A stretch of 64,000 nucleotides of DNA from Methylotenera versatilis 7 (GCF_000799165.1 NZ_JUGF01000002.1:1178001-1242000); one strand, 5' to 3'. Numbered from the stretch's first letter, positions 8,075 to 16,749 are shown. A program made the numbers and translations. The notes: generated by a model not told the origin, from the sequence alone.

Positions 8075-9673
8075 TCAATATACATCGCGGCGGTATCTGC
8101 CAGACGTAGTTAATATTGATAATGTGGTTTCACCAAGAATTTCAAGCAGCTCGCTATGCACGGCAGGGGCCATGCCGGTTGCGCTGCCACAAACGTAAAT
8201 CGCCGCGCCGTTGTTAATCCATTTTGCTATATCTGTGGCTGATGACTTTACAATATCCTGCACGTATATACGCTCGGCTTGATCTCTAGAGAACGCGGTT
8301 TGTAGCTTGTTTAACAAGCCTTGATTGTGCCAGCCTTGTAATTCATCTTTAAAGTAAAAGTCATATTCAGCATTACGCTCACCAAAAATAAGCCAGTTAT
8401 TATTTTGACCTGATGCTACGCGTGCTTTCAGGTGCGCTCTAAGGCCTGCGATTCCTGTGCCGTTACCGATTAAAATCAGTGGTGTTTCGGCTGGTGGTGG
8501 ATGAAATGCACTGTTCTCGCGTATACGTAAGGCGATATCGCTATTGATTGCGGCATATTGCGTTAGCCAGCCTGAACCAATGCCTAGCCTGCCGTCTGCA
8601 TAATGTGTCTGGCGAATAAGTAGTTCAAGGCCGCTGTCTTGCGGGATAGAGGCAATGGAATATTCGCGATGTGGCAGTGTTTTTAATGTTAACAAAATCA
8701 CTTCGGCATCCATGCCGGTTAAAGCTTGAAAGCCGGCTTCATCATGCGGCAATAATTTATCCAATAATGCTTGTGCAAAAGTCATACTTTCGGAATTAAC
8801 TTTGACTGAACCGTCTAATTCGAGATGGTTGAGAAATATACTCACTGACTTAGGTGAGTTGCGTGGGCCGATTTCTGCGATATCCCCTGCTTGCCAGCGC
8901 ATGCTTTTCTTTTGTGTTGATAGACTCAAATGATAAACAGGTGCACCTACGCTGCCGTCATTAACCTGAGTGCGGCTTTTTAGTTTCCACTGTTGATATT
9001 CCGGTGTTTTCCAATCGGCCATTTCGGTGTCTTTTGCTAAAACACCTAACTGATATTGCCAATGCCTCAATGCGCCATCATCATTGCGGTCGACTTCAAC
9101 TATATCGAATAGTGGCATGGCATGCGTATGTTGTAGCCATGTATCAAGCGTGTGTCCGAATCCACAGTAATGCGTGTAACTTGCATCCCCTAAAGCTAAG
9201 ATGCCATATTTAAGGTTAGGGAAATTTGCATCATTGAGCATTACCTTAGCCAGAAAATCTCTGGCATTGTCAGGTGCATCGCCTTCCCCGGTTGTGCTGA
9301 CGACAAATAGAACACGGGTGAAATGCTGTAGTAAAGCAGTATCGATTGCAGAAAGCTGGTGTATTTCGACCATTAACCCCGCTGCTTTTAGCGATTCTGC
9401 TGTTTTCTTTGCAAGCTGTTCAGCATTGCCAGTTTGGCTGGCATAAGTGACTAGGATGCTATTTTCATCGCGCAGATCTGCGTCTGCGTTAACTTGATTT
9501 TTTTCGCGTAGCGTTTGCGCCGTTCTTTTTTTATAACGCCAGATAATCCAGCCACAAAAGCATAGATAGACTATAACGACAATAAGCGCGTTGATGGTAT
9601 GCGACATGCCAGTGCTGGCTGCATAAGAGGGGCTGGCGATTAACAGGCTTAAACCTGCAAATAGCGTTTTCAT
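8075..9673 (-). CDS. Membrane-anchored flavodoxin/NADPH flavoreductase (CysJ-like)
   Basis: A 532-residue diflavin reductase. A signal-like segment (1-18) and a membrane helix (about 28-46) precede a flavodoxin domain with the FMN loop TYASQTGN at 76-83. An FAD-binding part (REYSIAS) and a NADPH-binding part (GNGTGIAGLRAHL, YVCGSATGM) follow, in the order of sulfite reductase flavoprotein. The catalytic domains are expected on the cytoplasmic side. It is the last gene of the iron-type operon and its ATG overlaps the apbE stop (ATGA). Such reductases, found next to PepSY and ApbE proteins, are thought to send electrons across the membrane to reduce ferric chelates; that role is inferred from context. 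Confidence 0.88.
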   Translation of the reverse strand: MKTLFAGLSLLIASPSYAASTGMSHTINALIVVIVYLCFCGWIIWRYKKRTAQTLREKNQVNADADLRDENSILVTYASQTGNAEQLAKKTAESLKAAGLMVEIHQLSAIDTALLQHFTRVLFVVSTTGEGDAPDNARDFLAKVMLNDANFPNLKYGILALGDASYTHYCGFGHTLDTWLQHTHAMPLFDIVEVDRNDDGALRHWQYQLGVLAKDTEMADWKTPEYQQWKLKSRTQVNDGSVGAPVYHLSLSTQKKSMRWQAGDIAEIGPRNSPKSVSIFLNHLELDGSVKVNSESMTFAQALLDKLLPHDEAGFQALTGMDAEVILLTLKTLPHREYSIASIPQDSGLELLIRQTHYADGRLGIGSGWLTQYAAINSDIALRIRENSAFHPPPAETPLILIGNGTGIAGLRAHLKARVASGQNNNWLIFGERNAEYDFYFKDELQGWHNQGLLNKLQTAFSRDQAERIYVQDIVKSSATDIAKWINNGAAIYVCGSATGMAPAVHSELLEILGETTLSILTTSGRYRRDVY

Positions 9674-10677
9674 TCCATCATCGCCATTAATTGGGGAGAA
9701 AAATGCTCTTTAAAACCGTCTGCTTTGTGTTCAATCAGTAACGCCGCGATGTCTTTCTGTTTTGCATAGGCTAATGCAGCGTCAACGCCCATCACGGTAA
9801 AAGCCGTCGCTAGCGCATCCGCTACCATGCATTCTGCATGCAGCACTGTGACGGAAACCAATGCATTGGATGCGCGATCGATTGGGAAACCTGTGCGCGG
9901 GTCAATGGTATGTGCATAATGCTGACCGTGGTGCTCGAAATAACGTCGATAATCCCCAGAAGTTGCAACTGCCAGACCATGCAACGCAACTACTGATTCC
10001 GTGACAGAGGTGGCGTCGGGCGATGTTTCAAGCGCAATCCACCAAGGCTGTCCGTCTGGTTTGATGCCAGCGCCATATAACTCACCGCCGACTTCTATCA
10101 GGTAGTTTTCTATACTTGCATTTTGTAGTGCGCGTGCAATCCTGTCTACGCTATAGCCTTTTGCGATGCCTGAAAAGTCGACATAAACATTACCAGCTTG
10201 CAAGGCACGCATGCCTTCGCTATCCAGTTTTATTTTTTGCCAGCCACAATAAGTGTGTAAAGCTTTTACTTCAGTAGTATCTGGTGGGGACGTGCGTTGA
10301 CCTTCAGGACCAAACCCCCATAGATTCACCAGTGGGCCAATCGTTGGGTCGAATGCGCCGTTGGTTTCTGCGGCTACTTTTAACGCACAATCCAGCACTG
10401 CAAAGAAAGAAGCAGGTAAGACATGCCATGTATTGGCATCGGCGCGATTGAAAACGCTGAGATTTGAGTCTTCCTGCCATGTGCTCATTTGTGCCACAAC
10501 CAAATCCAGTTCATGCTGAATCAAGGCATGTACAGCATCATTGGATTGTTGATGTGTATTGATATACCGAACAGCCCAGGTTGTTCCCATGGATTGTCCG
10601 GTTATCGTATGCTGCTCCCCCTTAGGTAATTGCGGGGGGAGTGTTTGCAGGTTTTGCGGAATTAATACGCGACGCAT
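9670..10677 (-). CDS. apbE: FAD:protein FMN transferase
   Basis: ApbE attaches FMN covalently to Ser/Thr of target proteins, using FAD and Mg. The 335-residue protein shows GQSMGTTWAVRY at 28-39, DFSGIAKGYSVD at 167-178, GGELYGAGIKPDG near 197-209 and the metal-binding HTIDPRTGFPI at 256-266. Most ApbE proteins are lipoproteins or exported; here the N-terminus (RRVLIPQNLQTLPPQLP) has neither signal peptide nor lipobox, which is odd and suggests action in the cytoplasm or a misplaced start. It lies 4 bases after the DUF4198 gene and overlaps the reductase gene by 4 bases, so the three are probably co-translated. Confidence 0.9.
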   Translation of the reverse strand: MRRVLIPQNLQTLPPQLPKGEQHTITGQSMGTTWAVRYINTHQQSNDAVHALIQHELDLVVAQMSTWQEDSNLSVFNRADANTWHVLPASFFAVLDCALKVAAETNGAFDPTIGPLVNLWGFGPEGQRTSPPDTTEVKALHTYCGWQKIKLDSEGMRALQAGNVYVDFSGIAKGYSVDRIARALQNASIENYLIEVGGELYGAGIKPDGQPWWIALETSPDATSVTESVVALHGLAVATSGDYRRYFEHHGQHYAHTIDPRTGFPIDRASNALVSVTVLHAECMVADALATAFTVMGVDAALAYAKQKDIAALLIEHKADGFKEHFSPQLMAMME

Positions 10678-10681
10678 CAGC

Positions 10682-11494
10682 TTACTGCGGCAATACTTCC
10701 AGCGTCAGCACGTAAGCCAAAGCGCGCTCTTTAGCGAGCTTGTTTGAAACATTGTTATCTTTGAAATCAGCATCTAGCCAATACAAACCAGCATCTGGTA
10801 ACGCTACTTTTACTTTGCCGTTTTTATCCGTTTTGTATTTTTTTTCGTCCAATTTATTTCTATAACGTGTTTGGTTGCGAATCACTTCTACTTCAACGCC
10901 TTCAGTTGGTTTGCCATCCACAAGGAATGTAAGCTCAACAGGTTCACCAGCTACCAAGTCATTGGGGTGAGTGCCCGCAAGCAATTCAAGGCCTTTGCCC
11001 GTTGATTTTAATGCCGAAGGTTTGCCAACGGTGATGAAGTTTTCCATACGGCTGATTGATTCAGTCACTTTCAATTCTTTTGCGTCAGCAGGGACTTCTT
11101 TTGCTAATGCATCAGCTGTGCCCATAAAACGTTTTGGTTTGTCTTCAGCATCTTTCCAGTTTGCACGGAAACCAGAACGCACCATTTCCAAACGATAGGT
11201 ACCAGTTTGCTCAAGCTTTGCATCAAAAACGGTACGTAGCTCGCCTTTCATTACGTTAACAGGCGCAACGTTGCTGCCATCAGGGGCAACGATAACAAGT
11301 GAGTCTATTGCAAGTGGGCGATGATCAATCAGGAATGGTACGCTTGATGACGCAGCGTCAAAAGTCACGAATTGAGGTGCGGATAATACGGTGCTTGAGG
11401 AGGTAATCCAAACCCCATGAGCATGCACAACAGAAGCTGACATGCCGATTGCTAAAGATAGTAAAGCGGACTTGAGTTTTATTTGGAGTTTCAT
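10682..11494 (-). CDS. DUF4198 periplasmic protein
   Basis: A 270-residue exported protein. The signal peptide ends ...ASVVHA and the predicted mature protein begins His-Gly-Val-Trp, so a free N-terminal His is likely. The rest is beta-rich with the DUF4198 pattern (LLAGTHPNDLVAGEPVELTFLVDGKPTEGVEV is split over 170-205, ending GLYWLDADF near 240). DUF4198 proteins occur with iron, nickel or cobalt uptake systems and may bind metals in the periplasm; the exact role is unknown. AAGGA precedes the ATG. It is third in the PepSY operon. Confidence 0.85.
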   Translation of the reverse strand: MKLQIKLKSALLSLAIGMSASVVHAHGVWITSSSTVLSAPQFVTFDAASSSVPFLIDHRPLAIDSLVIVAPDGSNVAPVNVMKGELRTVFDAKLEQTGTYRLEMVRSGFRANWKDAEDKPKRFMGTADALAKEVPADAKELKVTESISRMENFITVGKPSALKSTGKGLELLAGTHPNDLVAGEPVELTFLVDGKPTEGVEVEVIRNQTRYRNKLDEKKYKTDKNGKVKVALPDAGLYWLDADFKDNNVSNKLAKERALAYVLTLEVLPQ

Positions 11495-11520
11495 TGTGAT
11501 TCCTTAAAAGAGTTTAAAAG

Positions 11521-12051
11521 TTAGGGTTTTAGCTCTACAGCAACTTCACCTAGTTCTTCTTGTCCTGTCACTTTAGCGCTAACAGCTTTTTGTGCAGGCC
11601 ATGTGAATGGCACGCGAACCAGTTCGCGACCACCTTTTTCACGGGCAGATTCAACTACAACGTTATATTGTCCCGCCGGTAAATTGTCCAACGGTGATTT
11701 GCCTTCAACAAAGCTTAGCTTATGTTCACCGACAGGGCGAGTTGCGCCTGTGACACCATCCAATGGCATTGCTTGATCGCGACCACTTTTACGCCACCAT
11801 TGACGTAGATCTTTCAGCCATTTATCGCTTTGCTCGCCCTTGTCAGTTTTCTTTTGGCTATACCAAACAGCCAAGTTCTTCTCAACGGTTTGGTCTGGTT
11901 TTTCAATCCAGATAGCCACATAAGGGCGATGATATTCAGCTGTATTGATAGTAGGGAGTGTTACTTTTAGATTAATCTCCCCAGAAACAGCTTGATTGGC
12001 TAACATACCAGCGACTAAAGCCGGAATAAGTGCAGGAACCCATTTACGCAT
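11521..12051 (-). CDS. DUF2271 periplasmic protein
   Basis: A 176-residue exported protein with a signal peptide (about residues 1-24, ending VSG). The mature part has the DUF2271 features: a strand VTLPTINTAEYHRPYVAIWIEK, the tryptophan-rich WLKDLRQWWRKSGRD, and a C-terminal beta sandwich. The family is found almost only beside PepSY and DUF4198 genes in iron-related operons; no biochemical role is established. GGAG lies 11 bases before the ATG. Spacing to the DUF4198 gene is 26 bases. Confidence 0.87.
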   Translation of the reverse strand: MRKWVPALIPALVAGMLANQAVSGEINLKVTLPTINTAEYHRPYVAIWIEKPDQTVEKNLAVWYSQKKTDKGEQSDKWLKDLRQWWRKSGRDQAMPLDGVTGATRPVGEHKLSFVEGKSPLDNLPAGQYNVVVESAREKGGRELVRVPFTWPAQKAVSAKVTGQEELGEVAVELKP

Positions 12052-12095
12052 TGACGATATCTCCTATAACTTAATGAAAAAATAAACTGAATAAA

Positions 12096-12722
12096 TTAGT
12101 GAATAAATAAAATAACTAAAATTAATGGCACTACAACACCCAAACCAACCAATGGCCATGTAGCAGGGCGATTATTCGCATGCATGTTTAGCATGAACAG
12201 CCCTGTGATGCAGAACACTAGCGTGGTAACAGAGAATATATCCAGGAACCAGCTCCAAGCTGTTCCTGTATTTCGACCTTTGTGCAGGTCATTAAAATAT
12301 GAAACCCAACCACGGTCGGTTCGCTCATAACTTACTTCACCACTAACGCGATCTATTACCAGCCACGCATCACCACCCGGTCGTGGTAATGATAAATACA
12401 CTTCGGCATCGGACCATTCTCCAGGCACATCAGCTAACTCGATACCCATCGCGCCACTCACCCAATCAGCAGTTGCTTTGGGTAGCGCGGCCTTGTCATT
12501 CGCAGGTTCTGCTTTAATTTGAGCTAAAAGTTTCTCGGGAATGGTCGCTGATTTTTTGCTAACTACAGGCAATGACTCAATATGTGTTGAGTTATTCAAA
12601 GTGATACCGGTTGAAGCAAAAAGCAGCATGCCGATAAGGCAGGCTGCGGAACTGATCCAATGCCAGCGATATAAATGTTTGAGCCAGAATGCTCGACTTT
12701 TCTGATTTACTTGATTTTGCAT
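12096..12722 (-). CDS. PepSY-associated transmembrane protein
   Basis: A 208-residue inner-membrane protein. A first helix follows the HLYRWHWISSAACL segment (about 15-45), a periplasmic PepSY-type domain (about 60-150) contains DRGWVSYFNDLHKGRNTG, and two C-terminal helices follow. Conserved His in the WHW and NDLHKGR motifs may bind haem or metal. Relatives (PiuB/PepSY_TM) take part in siderophore-iron reduction. It is the first gene of a five-gene operon behind a promoter overlapped by a Fur-box-like sequence. The TonB receptor gene that usually precedes it is absent. Confidence 0.85.
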   Translation of the reverse strand: MQNQVNQKSRAFWLKHLYRWHWISSAACLIGMLLFASTGITLNNSTHIESLPVVSKKSATIPEKLLAQIKAEPANDKAALPKATADWVSGAMGIELADVPGEWSDAEVYLSLPRPGGDAWLVIDRVSGEVSYERTDRGWVSYFNDLHKGRNTGTAWSWFLDIFSVTTLVFCITGLFMLNMHANNRPATWPLVGLGVVVPLILVILFIH

Positions 12723-12811
12723 ATCTGGCTAATTTACATATTTGGGCTTAAATGTTGATTTGATCGTCAAAGTACGAAAAGCTGTTTGTGTTGACACAAT
12801 TCAAATACAAA

Positions 12812-12826
12812 TGAGAACTAATCTCA
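12812..12826. promoter_or_regulatory. Fur-box-like operator
   Basis: TGAGAACTAATCTCA is a 7-1-7 dyad with TGAGA/TCTCA arms, close to Fur boxes of proteobacteria. On the minus strand it begins right after the -10 box of the PepSY operon, so a bound repressor would cover the transcription start. The genes it would control are of an iron-uptake type, which supports the reading. Confidence 0.6.
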
Positions 12827-12854
12827 ATTATAGCAGAAAGGAACGTGCAATCAA
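12827..12854 (-). promoter_or_regulatory. Promoter of the PepSY operon
   Basis: On the minus strand TTGATT (12854-12849) and TATAAT (12832-12827) are separated by 16 bases. The perfect -10 box abuts the Fur-like dyad. Confidence 0.6.
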
Positions 12855-12966
12855 TGTGCGGCCTTTAAACTTACGTAGATTTACAATTCATGCTAAAAAA
12901 TTTACAAAAGCCAGCATTAAAATAACTGTTTCAATTTATCTTAATCTTTAGTCTGGATGCAATCAT

Positions 12967-13701
12967 ATGCTTAACGACATATCACCTAGTTCATCAAATC
13001 GTTCGTTTACGCGCCGCAATATGCTGCAAATCATGATTGCTAGTGGATTCAGCCTGCTAACCAGCTGCGGTATTACACCGCAGAACAAAAGCACCTCAAA
13101 TCTGGCTTGCATTATGACGCCTGAACAAACCGAAGGGCCATATTTTGTGGATGAAAAACTGATGCGTTCGGATATCCGCTTTGACCCCACCGATGGTTCG
13201 ATACAAGAAGGCGTGCCCCTAACGTTAATGATTAACGTTTTCAAAACGGGTAATAGTGCTTGCACACCGATTAAAGATGCGGTTGTTGATATTTGGCACT
13301 GCAATGCCGAAGGCGTTTATTCCGATGCTCGAGATAGAAGTTTTGATACTCGTGGCAGAAAATTCTTGCGCGGTTACAGATTGACAGACGAGGAGGGTGC
13401 GGTGAAATTCTTCACGGTTTACCCAGGCTGGTATAACGGCAGAGCGGTGCATATCCACTTTAAAATCCGTGTCACAGATGTGAGTGGCAAAAACCATGAG
13501 TTCACCTCTCAACTGTATTTCGATGACAAATTGAACGATGAAATTTTTGCGCTGGCGCCATATGCAGGTAAAGGTATGCGCAGAATCAATAACAGCAACG
13601 ACCGTATTTACGAAGATGGCGGCCAGCAATTGATGCTTAAACCCAAAAAAACGGCAGATGGTTATATGGCCAGCTTTGATGTGGGTTTAAATTTCAGTTA
13701 G
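12967..13701 (+). CDS. Exported intradiol ring-cleavage dioxygenase-like lipoprotein
   Basis: A 244-residue protein of the protocatechuate 3,4-dioxygenase fold. The N-terminus has a twin-arginine-like SFTRRNMLQ (13-21) before a hydrophobic stretch and a lipobox LTSC with Cys34, so export and lipidation are likely. The family start TPEQTEGPYF is present. Candidate Fe(III) ligands are Tyr118 (GVYSD), Tyr156, His162 and His164 (HIHFK), all in the expected order. Classical enzymes are cytoplasmic and act on catechols. An exported form may act on aromatic material or catecholate siderophores; the latter is only a guess from the neighbouring iron operon. The substrate is unknown and no aromatic catabolism genes lie nearby. 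Confidence 0.82.
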   Translation: MLNDISPSSSNRSFTRRNMLQIMIASGFSLLTSCGITPQNKSTSNLACIMTPEQTEGPYFVDEKLMRSDIRFDPTDGSIQEGVPLTLMINVFKTGNSACTPIKDAVVDIWHCNAEGVYSDARDRSFDTRGRKFLRGYRLTDEEGAVKFFTVYPGWYNGRAVHIHFKIRVTDVSGKNHEFTSQLYFDDKLNDEIFALAPYAGKGMRRINNSNDRIYEDGGQQLMLKPKKTADGYMASFDVGLNFS

Positions 13702-13882
13702 GACTTTAGTACTGAAAACTGAGAGTAGCTCATTACCAAACTTAATTTTTGCCGGTTAATTTTTATATGCCAGTAAAAAGTCGCTATGAATAGCATTGGG
13801 TAAGTGTGCGTTATCGCACAGACAGCTTATTTTCAAAATAGGTTTAATTGCGGCAAGATAAAAGCGCTTGATATAAACCCGT

Positions 13883-14740
13883 ATGAAAAAATTATGGCTG
13901 CTCATTAAAACCACTATTCAGTCTTGGAATGACGATTACGCGCCAAGTATGGGTGCCGCATTGGCTTTCTACACCCTGTTCTCAATCGCGCCTCTATTGC
14001 TGATTGTACTGTCTATTATCGGATTTATTTTTGGTGAAGAGGCCGCGCGTGGTGAGATAGTCGGGCAATTGCAAAGCTTGATGGGTGAGCAAGGGGCGAG
14101 AGCGGTGCAGGCTTTGCTGCAAAACGTTAATAAGCCAACAGAGGGCATATTTGCCACTATTGTTGGTATCGTGCTGTTGTTAGTAGGAGCTACTAGTGTA
14201 TTTGGTGAACTGCAAAATGCATTAGACCGTATTTGGCGCGTGCCCGAGCGAGTGAAAACTAGCGGGTGGTGGAATTTAATCCATATGCGTCTGTTGTCAT
14301 TCGGCATGATATTAGGTATCGGCTTTATTTCAATGGTGTCCTTATTGTTAAGTGCTGGGCTTTCTGCCATCAACAAATGGTGGTCGCCAATATTAAATCA
14401 CACAGAAAATGAATGGATATTGTTGTTGAGTAGCCTTAATGCACTTTTCAGCTTTCTAATTACAACTGCCATGTTTGCGCTGATATACAAATTGATGCCG
14501 CGTGCAAGAATTCACTGGAAAGACGTATTAATCGGTGCTGTGATTACCTCTATTCTATTCACAGTAGGTAAATCATTAATTGGCATATACATAGGAACCA
14601 GCGCTATTGCCAGTGGCTATGGGGCGGCTGGTTCACTGTTGGTATTGTTAATGTGGGTTTATTATTCGGCACAAGTTTTTTTGATGGGCGCCGAGTTCAC
14701 TTGGGTATATGCCAACATCTATGGTTCGCGTAAAAAGTAG
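13883..14740 (+). CDS. YihY/BrkB family inner-membrane protein
   Basis: A 285-residue protein with about six membrane helices. It shows the family pattern: WNDDYAPSMGAALAFYTLFSIAPLL near the start, GATSVFGELQNALDRIWRVP at about 113-132, and a C-terminal SAYGYGAAGSLL-like stretch (here SGYGAAGSLLVLLMWVYYSAQVFLMGAEFT, split). The family was once annotated as RNase BN, which was wrong; its function is unknown, possibly transport. It is transcribed alone. No strong ribosome binding site is visible before ATG 13883. Confidence 0.87.
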   Translation: MKKLWLLIKTTIQSWNDDYAPSMGAALAFYTLFSIAPLLLIVLSIIGFIFGEEAARGEIVGQLQSLMGEQGARAVQALLQNVNKPTEGIFATIVGIVLLLVGATSVFGELQNALDRIWRVPERVKTSGWWNLIHMRLLSFGMILGIGFISMVSLLLSAGLSAINKWWSPILNHTENEWILLLSSLNALFSFLITTAMFALIYKLMPRARIHWKDVLIGAVITSILFTVGKSLIGIYIGTSAIASGYGAAGSLLVLLMWVYYSAQVFLMGAEFTWVYANIYGSRKK

Positions 14741-14930
14741 GCTTTTGTCCGATATTGCGTTTTTACAGAAAAGCCTCAGTTCTCACAAATTGTTAAATAA
14801 CGTACAGACGATAAGAGATCATTAACGCATGCTTAAAACATACGCTTAATTGATGAAAGTATGTGATGTGATTGAATATCACTCTTTTTAAGCTTTTTTA
14901 ACATTTAATTTTGATAGAAAAGAGTTACTT

Positions 14931-15770
14931 ATGAGCTATATCACCACACAAGACCAAACTAAATTATTTTACAAAGACTGGGGCACAGGTAAGCCAGTGA
15001 TTTTTCTCCATGGCTGGCCGCTGTCATCTGATAGTTGGGATGATCAAGCAATGGCGATTGCTGATGCGGGCTTTCGCTGCATTTCGTATGATAGACGAGG
15101 TTTCGGTCGCTCTACCCATCCGTTTAATGGCTACGATTACAATACTTTAGCTGATGATTTAGCCGCAGTTATTGAACAGACGGGCGCAAAAGACGCAACA
15201 ATCGTTGGATTCTCAATGGGTGGCGGTGAAGTTGCGCGCTATATGTCGCGCCATGCAGGAAAATCAGTTGCTAAAGTTGTTTTGGTGGCATCGATTGTGC
15301 CTTACATGCTTAGAACGGAAGATAATCCAAACGGCACTCCGCAAAAGGTATTTGATGAAATGACAGCAAGCATGAAAGAAGATCGTGCCGCATTCTTTGC
15401 AGATTTCTTTAAAACATTCTATGGCGTGGGACTGCTTTCAACTCCGGTCAGCCAAGAACTTTTAGAGTGGTCACGCAGTGTCGCGATGCAAGCGAATTTG
15501 AAAAGTACGCTCGCTTGCGCGCAAGCATTCGCATCAACCGATTTCCGTCCAGATCTAAGCGCATTTAAAGTGCCGACATTAATCATTCACGGTACAGATG
15601 ATAAAACGGTACCTATCGATGCGTCTGCACGCAAAGCCGCAAAAGGCATTTCACATGCGACGTTAATTGAATATGACGGTGCGGCGCATGGCATTACCGT
15701 GACTGAGAAAGATAGATTAACGCAGGATCTATTGGATTTTTTGCGCAACCAGAGTAGCGCAGGAGTTTAA
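14931..15770 (+). CDS. Alpha/beta hydrolase, non-haem chloroperoxidase/arylesterase type
   Basis: A 279-residue cytoplasmic hydrolase. The oxyanion region is FLHGWPLSSDSWDDQ, the nucleophile elbow GFSMGGGE places Ser95, the acid is Asp223/224 (HGTDDKTVP) and the base His253 (AAHGITVTEKDRL). The sequence matches the cofactor-free chloroperoxidase/arylesterase group, which hydrolyses esters and can make peracids in vitro; the natural substrate is not known. A GAG-containing site lies 9 bases before the ATG. It is convergent with the ModE-type gene. Confidence 0.87.
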   Translation: MSYITTQDQTKLFYKDWGTGKPVIFLHGWPLSSDSWDDQAMAIADAGFRCISYDRRGFGRSTHPFNGYDYNTLADDLAAVIEQTGAKDATIVGFSMGGGEVARYMSRHAGKSVAKVVLVASIVPYMLRTEDNPNGTPQKVFDEMTASMKEDRAAFFADFFKTFYGVGLLSTPVSQELLEWSRSVAMQANLKSTLACAQAFASTDFRPDLSAFKVPTLIIHGTDDKTVPIDASARKAAKGISHATLIEYDGAAHGITVTEKDRLTQDLLDFLRNQSSAGV

Positions 15771-15808
15771 AAGAATTATGCTCAAAATATCGGTCAACTC
15801 AGGGATGT

Positions 15809-16087
15809 TTAAGGTTTGAGAGTGGTGCGCCCGAAATCAGAAAGGTGCGCGCCGCCGCCGTGATGGCCACCGGGCGAACTGATCACCAGCGGTTGTTTGA
15901 AACATTTATTCATCACATCCACTAATTCCCACGCTCTGCGGTAAGACATTTTCATCTGCTTGGCCGCAGATGAAATGGAGCCGTATGCATCAATAGCATC
16001 TAACAGGTCTGCTTTACCGGGGCCCATTGCGATTGCTTTTCCGCTGTCTATTCTTAGTTTTGAGTATTTTATGTCAGTGTCCGACAG
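15809..16087 (-). CDS. ModE-type winged HTH DNA-binding protein, start codon uncertain
   Basis: The part from ATG 16027 encodes 72 residues (GPGKADLLDAIDAYGSISSA, MSYRRAWELVDVMN, GGHHGGGAHLSDFGR), the DNA-binding domain of ModE without the molybdate-binding MOP domains. ModE proteins normally start about 20 residues earlier. The same frame stays open upstream to 16087 and encodes a fitting stretch (KYSKLRIDSGKAIA), but it holds no ATG, GTG or TTG, only CTG and ATA. Either a rare start codon is used, a start has been lost, or the short form is real. Single-domain ModE-like proteins are usually linked to molybdate or formate dehydrogenase genes, none of which is nearby. Confidence 0.7.
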   Translation of the reverse strand: MSDTDIKYSKLRIDSGKAIAMGPGKADLLDAIDAYGSISSAAKQMKMSYRRAWELVDVMNKCFKQPLVISSPGGHHGGGAHLSDFGRTTLKP

Positions 16088-16225
16088 TCAAGTCTGACGA
16101 TAAATTACTGATTTATCTGATATTTGTTCTCTTGTAAAAACGAGAAACTGTGGCTTCTGGCTAATCAACTATTAAGTTGAATACACAGCCCTAATTCGAT
16201 TGCTCTAATTTTTAGGAGAATTTAT

Positions 16226-16684
16226 ATGATTAACAATGACGAAGCTATCTCAGTGCTTAACGGTTTGATTGAGGTTTCCAAAGATGGAGAAGAAGGTTTT
16301 CTTCAATCATCACAAAGTGTGGATGATCCCAAATTAAAAGCTTACTTTTTACATCGCTCGCATGAGGTGAAACAAAGTGTCTATGAGCTTCAGGCGTTGG
16401 TGCGTGAATTGGGTGGAAAACCTGCAGACTCTGCATCAATCGGTGGTTATTTGCATCGCCGTTGGATAGACATTAAAACCGCTATTACCAGCAATGACAA
16501 TCTGGCAGTGTTAAATGAAGTGGAGCGCGGTGAGGATGTTGCGCTGAACGCCTATATAGACGCGTCAAAGAAAACATTGCCAGTGGCTGTGAATCAGCTT
16601 ATTTTGCGCCAGCTTAAAGGTGCGCAACGCAACCATGACGAAGTAAAACAATTGCGTGACACGTTTGAGTTTCAAGCACACTAA
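16226..16684 (+). CDS. PA2169/DUF2383-type four-helix protein
   Basis: A 152-residue soluble helical protein. It starts DEAISVLNGLIEVSKDGEEGFLQ and continues with a helix ending HEVKQSVYELQALVRELGG, then an acidic helix NEVERGEDVALNAYIDA. This is the DUF2383 pattern, a ferritin-like four-helix bundle found in stress-related loci. Function unknown; a stress role is an inference. A strong TTAGGAGAA site lies 8 bases before the ATG and an intrinsic-type hairpin follows the stop. Confidence 0.85.
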   Translation: MINNDEAISVLNGLIEVSKDGEEGFLQSSQSVDDPKLKAYFLHRSHEVKQSVYELQALVRELGGKPADSASIGGYLHRRWIDIKTAITSNDNLAVLNEVERGEDVALNAYIDASKKTLPVAVNQLILRQLKGAQRNHDEVKQLRDTFEFQAH

Positions 16685-16694
16685 AACTCAATAA

Positions 16695-16725
16695 ATCAAA
16701 CCAGCTAGTGAGTGGCTGGTTTGAT
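16695..16725 (+). terminator. Hairpin terminator after the DUF2383-type gene
   Basis: ATCAAACCAGC (16695-16705) pairs perfectly with GCTGGTTTGAT (16715-16725) around a 9-base loop, followed by TTTATATTTT. It lies only 25 bases before the next ATG, so the next gene may depend on read-through or on a promoter hidden in the hairpin region. Confidence 0.7.
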
Positions 16726-16749
16726 TTTATATTTTATTAAGGAGTCAAA

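Noticed and set aside
12742-12951. Plus-strand frame of 69 codons
   Set aside because: It overlies the promoter and Fur-like site of the PepSY operon, begins with TTG and has no ribosome binding site.
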